A stretch of DNA of 64,000 nucleotides, taken from NCBI GenBank assembly GCA_011503125.2, contig WWBZ02000033.1:372001-436000 (forward strand), given 5' to 3'. Shown piece by piece: positions 58,877 to 64,000 of this stretch. Below the pieces are notes generated by a model that saw nothing but the letters and a program-made list of their open reading frames with translations, had not been told where the DNA came from and did no database searches. The position numbers were made by a program, and so were the translations under genes. How positions within the stretch are numbered: position 1 is the first letter of the stretch; every line of letters starts with the position of its first letter. Source of the DNA: Botryosphaeria dothidea (lineage: Eukaryota > Ascomycota > Dothideomycetes > Botryosphaeriales > Botryosphaeriaceae).

Positions 58877-60185
58877 CAGAGGGCATCCAGGGAGTCCAGA
58901 CGTCCGGCTGTGAGGACGGCCTTAAGGGGGCCACCCGAGATACAGAGGAACTAGTTCAACTGGCTTGTGTGATTGAGTATCGGCTTGAGTCTGGAGTTGT
59001 GTTCGCCGGTGGGTAATTTCTGCTTCCTTCCACTTCTGAGTAGTGCGCTCCACGCTAGCCAGGTTCCAAGTCGCTATCAAGCGAGCGCCGCTGTCTGTTG
59101 AAACCTTTGGTAATTGTGCAGCTGATAGCTTGGAGAATGGGCCTATCCAAGACTGGATTGGATGTGCGAAAAGAGGACCGGGAAGAGACCGAAGACACAC
59201 ATGACGTCTGAAAGGTACCACAAGGATTTTCCTGAAACATGAGGACAGCGTTGGACAGACTGAGAGCAATGTACATCCGTATGTCTTGACACGCGGTTCG
59301 GAAAAACTCATTATTGGTTGCAGGCAAATGCAAGAACGAGCGGATGCGTAGACAAGACAGACAGTTCGGGGGAAGTTAAGCTACAAGATCTGTTGATGAG
59401 GGACGAGGAGTGGGTCTTAATCTGGAAGCGGTACCTATAACTACTGTAATTGTCCCCGAGATATTCCCATAAATGGAGACCTGCAGAGCCTGTCGGACAA
59501 GGTCACCACAAGGGAGCTAATTTGTGTCACTGATGCCGGGCGTCGTCAGCAGCTAAGCCTCTGCCAAGCTTTAGCTGGCATTTGATTGAATTCGATTGCC
59601 GTCTAAGCGTCGCGCGCCTGAAACCAAGCACGCAGTAGCGATTGGCGATGTGCTTGTGTAGTGTGGAGTAGCAACCGACCCTCTTTTCAGTGCTAAAGGA
59701 CCCACATTTCCCCTATTGATGATCAAACACTTTGAGAAAGCGCCTAATAACTGCAGAAAGGATGCATCCAACCAACGTATCTATACAACACATGTGCTGT
59801 CCTGGATCGGCGTTAACTTTGCATAGCCACAGAGCTAAAGATCCAAACCCTTTCCCTTATCAGGGTGCCCGCGACTCCGATTGGCTTTTGCGGTTACTTC
59901 TCGCGCGGATACCAGGCTAGCGTTTGATCATCCTAGTCAAATCGAGTAGGAGATGTTATCTAGCTGCACCAGGCTCCCCGTTTCAGGGCGAACACAATTC
60001 GGAAGATCTCAAGGCTGGGCAGGCTCACGTGCGTCCACCTCTCGTTCGTATTCACTTCTTTATATACTATCGTTGCGAGCCTCTTCAAGACGACCATCTC
60101 CAGGGCGTGGATATCGAGAGATATTTGTTAAACTTTCGGATTCGCATCCGCGTCTCGGAAACAAGCCTCCGTGCAACCAACAACA
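58877..60185. other. Intergenic, 5' flank of the Qdr/Dtr-like MFS gene
   Basis: About 1.3 kb; short ORFs on both strands without recognisable content. Confidence 0.4.
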
Positions 60186-62056
60186 ATGGAAACGGACACG
60201 TCAGCTCAAGACTCTGGCCAACCAGGCCAGAAGGAAGATGCTTACCATGTATTTACCTATCGAGAGAAACTTTGGTAAGTCACCATGTATCTGTGGTGAC
60301 TTTTCCCACTGACGACGCAATAGCCTTGTGATCCTGGTGTCTCTCGCTGCCACTTTTTCGCCTCTGGCGAGCAACATTTACTTTCCGGCTCTCGATGAAA
60401 TTGCAGACACCATTGATGCAAGCAATCAGGCTGCATCGTTAACTATAACCACCTATATGTAGGTCAGAGAGGTCTTACAAGCGGCCTGCACTAATAAGCT
60501 TCGACGCAGGATTGCTCAAGGAATTGCGCCGTCATTCTGGGGCCCCATTGCCGACTGCATGGGCCGTCGTCAAGTTCTTGTTTACACACTCGTGGTACGT
60601 ACGGCATCCATCTCAAAAGAAATTCTTGGCTGACCAATGACTCAGCTCTTTGTTGGAGCGAATATCGGTCTCGCGCTTTCGAGAAACATCGGTGTGATTA
60701 TGTTCTTCCGCTTTATGCAGGCCGCCGGGAGCTCTTCTACAATTTCCATCGGTGACTACGCCTATTCAAACCATGACTCTCACGAAACTCATGATTGACG
60801 TTTACAGGCACGGGTGTGATTGCTGATATTGCCCCGGCAAAGGAGAGAGGAGGCTTCATCGGTGCCTTTGCTGGAGGTGAGTTCGCCAACTTCTTGGCCC
60901 CATAGAATTCAAACACTAACAAATCCACAGTGCGCCAGTTCTCCATGGCAATCGGACCAGTCCTGGGAGGCATCTTAGCCGGAACACTTGGCTTTCCCTC
61001 TATCTTTTGGACACTCATGATCTTTGGCAGCCTCGTCATCGTCCTCATCATCGCATTCCTTCCGGAGACGCTGAGATTGATCGCCGGCAACGGCGCCATA
61101 CCATTGACCGGACTCAAATACGAACCGCTGCACCGCAAGGCAGCTCCATGGAGGAAAAAGGGGGTCGCCGCACCAGCCAACGAGACAGGCGAGCGGCCGG
61201 GGCCGGAGAAGATGACGGTGCGGATGTTCTCCGAGCCGATGCTGTTCCTGCTCGAGAAAGACGTCGCGTGCACGCTCATGTTCGGCGCCGTCATCTACAC
61301 CGTCTTCTCCATGGTCAGCGCCAGCACGACCTTCGTCCTGCTGCACGCCTACCACCTGTCCACCCTCAAGTCAGTCCTCCGCCCCGCCCGCTCCCACTCC
61401 TGCCTGCTGCCCGCCTAACGCCCTCGTCTCACAGGATCGGCGCGTGCTTCCTCCCCAGCGGCGTCGGCTGCGCCGTCGGCTCCGTCATCGCCGGCCGCCA
61501 GATGGACGCCGAGTTCCGCCTCGCCGAGGCCTCGTACAAGTACGCGCGCGGCCTGCCGCACGCGCACCGCCTGCCCAAGTCCAACATGCCGGCCGACTTC
61601 CCGCTCGAGCGCGCGCGCCTGGCGCAGCTGCCGACCATGACGGCCATCTTCGGCTTCGCCGTCGTCGTCTACGGGTTCGGCGTGACGTCGGGCGGGTCGC
61701 TGGTGGTGCCGCTGATGGCGCAGTTCGCCGTCGGCTACGCGAGCACCGCCGTGCTGAACCTGAACAACACGCTGACCGTCGACCTGTATCCGGGGAAGAG
61801 CGCCGCGGCGACGGCGGTGAACAACCTGGCGCGCTGCTTGCTTGGCGCCGTGGGCGTGAGTTTGACTGAGATTGCGCTCGTCAGGGTGAGTCCGGCGGTG
61901 CTGTTTCTGGCGCTTGGGGGTGTGGTGGTCGCGGCGAGCCCAATGGCGTGGGCGGAGTGGAAGTTCGGGATGAAGTGGAGGGCCAAGAGGAAGGAAAGGA
62001 TGAGGGAGAAGCAGGAAGAGGCTGATGGAGGAGTGGAGCTTGGTATGCTGCGATAG
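60186..62056 (+). CDS. MFS exporter, DHA1 family, Qdr/Dtr/Aqr-like
   Basis: Twelve-helix proton antiporter for drugs, organic acids or metabolites. Seven exons (60186-60274, 60324-60458, 60510-60594, 60646-60751, 60808-60876, 60931-61369, 61435-62056) give 514 aa; introns are 49-65 nt and all phases agree. After a short hydrophilic N-tail, helix 1 has FSPLASNIYFPALDEIA. Motif A is GPIADCMGRRQV. RFMQAAGSSSTISIGTGVIADI and GPVLGGILAG (motif C of antiporters) follow. The central loop is FLPETLRLIAGNGAIP...; the second half ends GYASTAVLNLNNTLTVDLYPGKSAAATAVNNLARC, typical of Qdr1/Aqr1/Dtr1. The last part is GC-rich while the first exons are not. The substrate is unknown. Confidence 0.93.
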
Positions 62057-62821
62057 ACTTGAAAAAGATAGATTATATGGAGCTATGGCATTTAGCATTG
62101 GTCCCATGGACTCAAAACAGAGCGTTTAATGAGAATTATAATCAGAGTTCTGGCACGACGTTTCACTTCCAGTCCGCCGTGACAGCCCTGCGTATATGTT
62201 CCAAGAGCAGAAGGCAAGGCATGGGGAGGCCACTCTAGCTCTGAATTGTTGACAGTTTTTGTATGCCCTCATTGTAGTTGACGTTGAAGCGCTAGATTTC
62301 TTATCAATAAGAGAAGTAGGCTTGCAGCCGCTCGGTTACAACTTCTTTGGGAAACCCGTTTATATGCATTCAAATCCAAAACTTCCACTGACCTGTTCTC
62401 TATTGATACTATACGTAAATTCAACCATGAAGAATAACGCCTCACACTCATATATCTTCGTACGGCATGTCGGCAGGATATCGAGATTTTCGAAGCACGC
62501 GGAATAGGCATTTTCTCAAGGGCGACGAGCCGGGTCAGTCAACGTTAATGAAGTCTTTGTCATGCTGTAGGCCATCAAACCCGTGCTCGAGAATCAAAGA
62601 CACCACAGTGCCTTCTACGCAAGTGAATGCAATGAGAGGGCAAGACTGTTACCTTTTTGTGGCATATATATATATACAGCCCAAACCTTTCCACAAACAC
62701 AACGACACTCGGCAACAACCGATTTTAGCAGCAGGCGAAGCATCAAATCAAATCCTCACAGCGACAGCCTGCAAAGACAACGGCTCCTCACTCCCAATTT
62801 CCCTGCGAATACCACGACCTC
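62057..62821. other. Intergenic, TATA-like tract before the small ORF
   Basis: No gene recognised. An alternating TATATATATATA tract near 62663-62676 lies about 150 bases before the ORF at 62822. Confidence 0.4.
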
Positions 62822-63145
62822 ATGATTAAAATGTCAACCAGACCAGAACGCTACTACTCGGGCTGCCCCTACTACTCAGTGCCCGACCGTGCAGGTGTCG
62901 GCAACTACTACGGCGAGCGCTACTACCTCGACCGCGACGACTGGCGCCATTGGTGCCCTGATGCCAGTCTTCCGGATCCAGGGCCGCCGAATTGCTGGAG
63001 CATATCGGGGCAGCAGCCTTTCAGCGGCTTTAGGCACTATGGTCCCAGTAGAGACTACAGAGTAGTGTCTGGAGGATCAAGTCGGCCCAGCGGTCCCCCT
63101 AGAGAGGACTGGACGGACTGGATGGACTGGGCTGGCAGTCAGTGA
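62822..63145 (+). CDS. Small Tyr/Trp/Pro/Gly-rich protein, unrecognised
   Basis: 107 aa, single exon; a second ATG lies three codons downstream. Composition is striking: YYSGCPYYS, NYYGERYYLDRDDWRHW and a closing WTDWMDW, with many Pro, Gly, Ser and Arg. No signal peptide or membrane helix. I know no family. The coding look (no low-complexity DNA, TATA-like tract upstream) makes it a plausible real gene, but no splice or homology evidence supports it. Confidence 0.35.
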   Translation: MIKMSTRPERYYSGCPYYSVPDRAGVGNYYGERYYLDRDDWRHWCPDASLPDPGPPNCWSISGQQPFSGFRHYGPSRDYRVVSGGSSRPSGPPREDWTDWMDWAGSQ

Positions 63146-63596
63146 GCTCCTCGACGGCGCTGGATTGTAGAATCTGGCCCGGAATTCGATTCGTGACTGC
63201 TTAGTGTACAAATCAAGATCATTTGGCAGCCCTACAGGGTGAAAATGTGGAGGTGAAACAGTGACAAGTCATCAGTGGAGCGGAGGACCAGACGCAGCAT
63301 GCTGTCGTGAAGGTGGAAGCTATTTGCTGTAAGAAACACCTGACGGATAATGTTTTTCTCAAAGAACAGCCAAATGGACCAATTCCATGATTGTGCTGAC
63401 TGATACTGACGAATTGGGGAGGACTGGCAGCCAAGACTGCCGAGCGTAACAAATAAGTAGAAGCACTGACTAAAACAGACCAGTGCAACAACGATCACAC
63501 AAGCTAGCGCTTCCCGATTTGCGGTGCTAATGCTCTGCAAAGGGGCGCTGAAGCCGACAGTCAGTACCACCTGCGAATACCAGGTCAGGACTGCCA
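63146..63596. other. Intergenic, nothing recognised
   Basis: About 450 bases between the small ORF and the partial gene; may hide the first exon of the latter. Confidence 0.35.
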
Positions 63597-64000
63597 TTGC
63601 GAGTCGGACCATTCATCCGGACGCAACTGTTAAGTGTCTCTGGTAACAGAGTCATCTGGATGAATGCTTCGACTCCCCATGGCAGTCCTGATCTGATACT
63701 TGTCGGCTTGTGTATGGAAATCTCGCATTCGGCCCCGACCATCGGCTGCAGCATCCCTCCTTTTGTGAGTCAACGTCAATGAAGTGAAAAAGCACCTTTA
63801 ACCTTACACCGATCCAGACGGGTGAGGTTGCATGGGAGAACTTGGCGATGACGGAACACAGTAGCACCGGATACGAGATATGCAGCAAGCACCTCAAACC
63901 AGATCGGCACGTCTGCACCTACCACTGCCAAGCAGACGTGAAGGTTTCGCTGCAGCTGCCCGCGGCCAGGATACCGCCGCCGGCGCACCCGACGCATGGA
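63597..64000 (+). CDS. Probable partial gene running off the right edge
   Basis: Two open stretches join in frame: one open from at least 63597 to 63764 (NASTPHGSPDLILVGLCMEISHS...), and 63818 to the window end (TGEVAWENLAMTEHSSTGYEICSKHL..., 61 codons without a stop). The 53-nt gap has a consensus GTGAGT donor, a TTAAC branch-like site and a CAG acceptor. The start is unclear; an upstream exon is likely. I recognise no family. A minus-strand open frame (63776-63997) also exists but is Arg-rich and less protein-like. Confidence 0.35.

Overview
The window looks like nuclear DNA of a filamentous ascomycete (Pezizomycotina). Genes carry short introns, mostly 50-80 nt, with GT(A/G)AG-type donors and CTAAC-like branch points. 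Recognisable fungal families include a siderophore MFS carrier, a Zn2Cys6/fungal_trans regulator, a DUF7025-type AAA protein, a DUF5519 protein, MSH5, TSC10, Sas10 and Hsp78. I cannot fix the class from sequence alone; Dothideomycetes would fit but this is a guess. All exon models were built by hand from splice signals and reading-frame arithmetic.

Layout. 1-1858 (-): 5' part of a siderophore-iron transporter cut by the window edge. 1859-9367: gene-poor DNA with a secreted-type tannase/feruloyl esterase (4624-6244, +) and two families of small, diverged direct repeats. 9368-11253: three decayed copies of one Cys/His-rich fungal gene family. 11424-13140 (-): FAD-dependent (TcuA/fumarate-reductase-like) dehydrogenase. 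13610-16072 (-): M13 (neprilysin-like) metallopeptidase with codon use unlike its neighbours. 17630-18369 (+): four-helix membrane protein. 19246-23063 (-): large AAA ATPase. 24044-25631 (-): multi-pass membrane protein interrupted by one in-frame TGA.

From 26.6 kb the window becomes dense in conserved housekeeping genes: APS kinase (+), Zn2Cys6 regulator (-), Hsp78 (-) divergent from translation factor eEF1B (+), EMC5 (+), a DUF5519 protein (-), Sas10/Utp3 (-) divergent from 3-ketosphinganine reductase TSC10 (+), MSH5 (+), a polyamine-type MFS exporter (+), a CHORD-CS co-chaperone (-) divergent from a glutaredoxin-like protein (+), and an HpcH/HpaI aldolase (+). The right end (54-64 kb) is again sparser: an unrecognised gene (-), a GC-rich unrecognised gene (+), a Qdr/Dtr-like MFS exporter (+), a small Tyr/Trp-rich ORF (+) and a probable partial gene running off the right edge (+).

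The genes do not form an obvious biosynthetic cluster: there is no PKS, NRPS or terpene synthase backbone. They read as independent functions: iron and drug/polyamine transport, sulfate assimilation, sphingolipid synthesis, ribosome biogenesis, mitochondrial disaggregation, meiotic crossover and proteolysis. The most unusual points are the non-GT intron inside the zinc cluster of the regulator, the lone TGA in the membrane protein, the decayed paralogue array, the odd codon use of the M13 gene, and the Glu-to-Asp change in the AAA Walker B motif.
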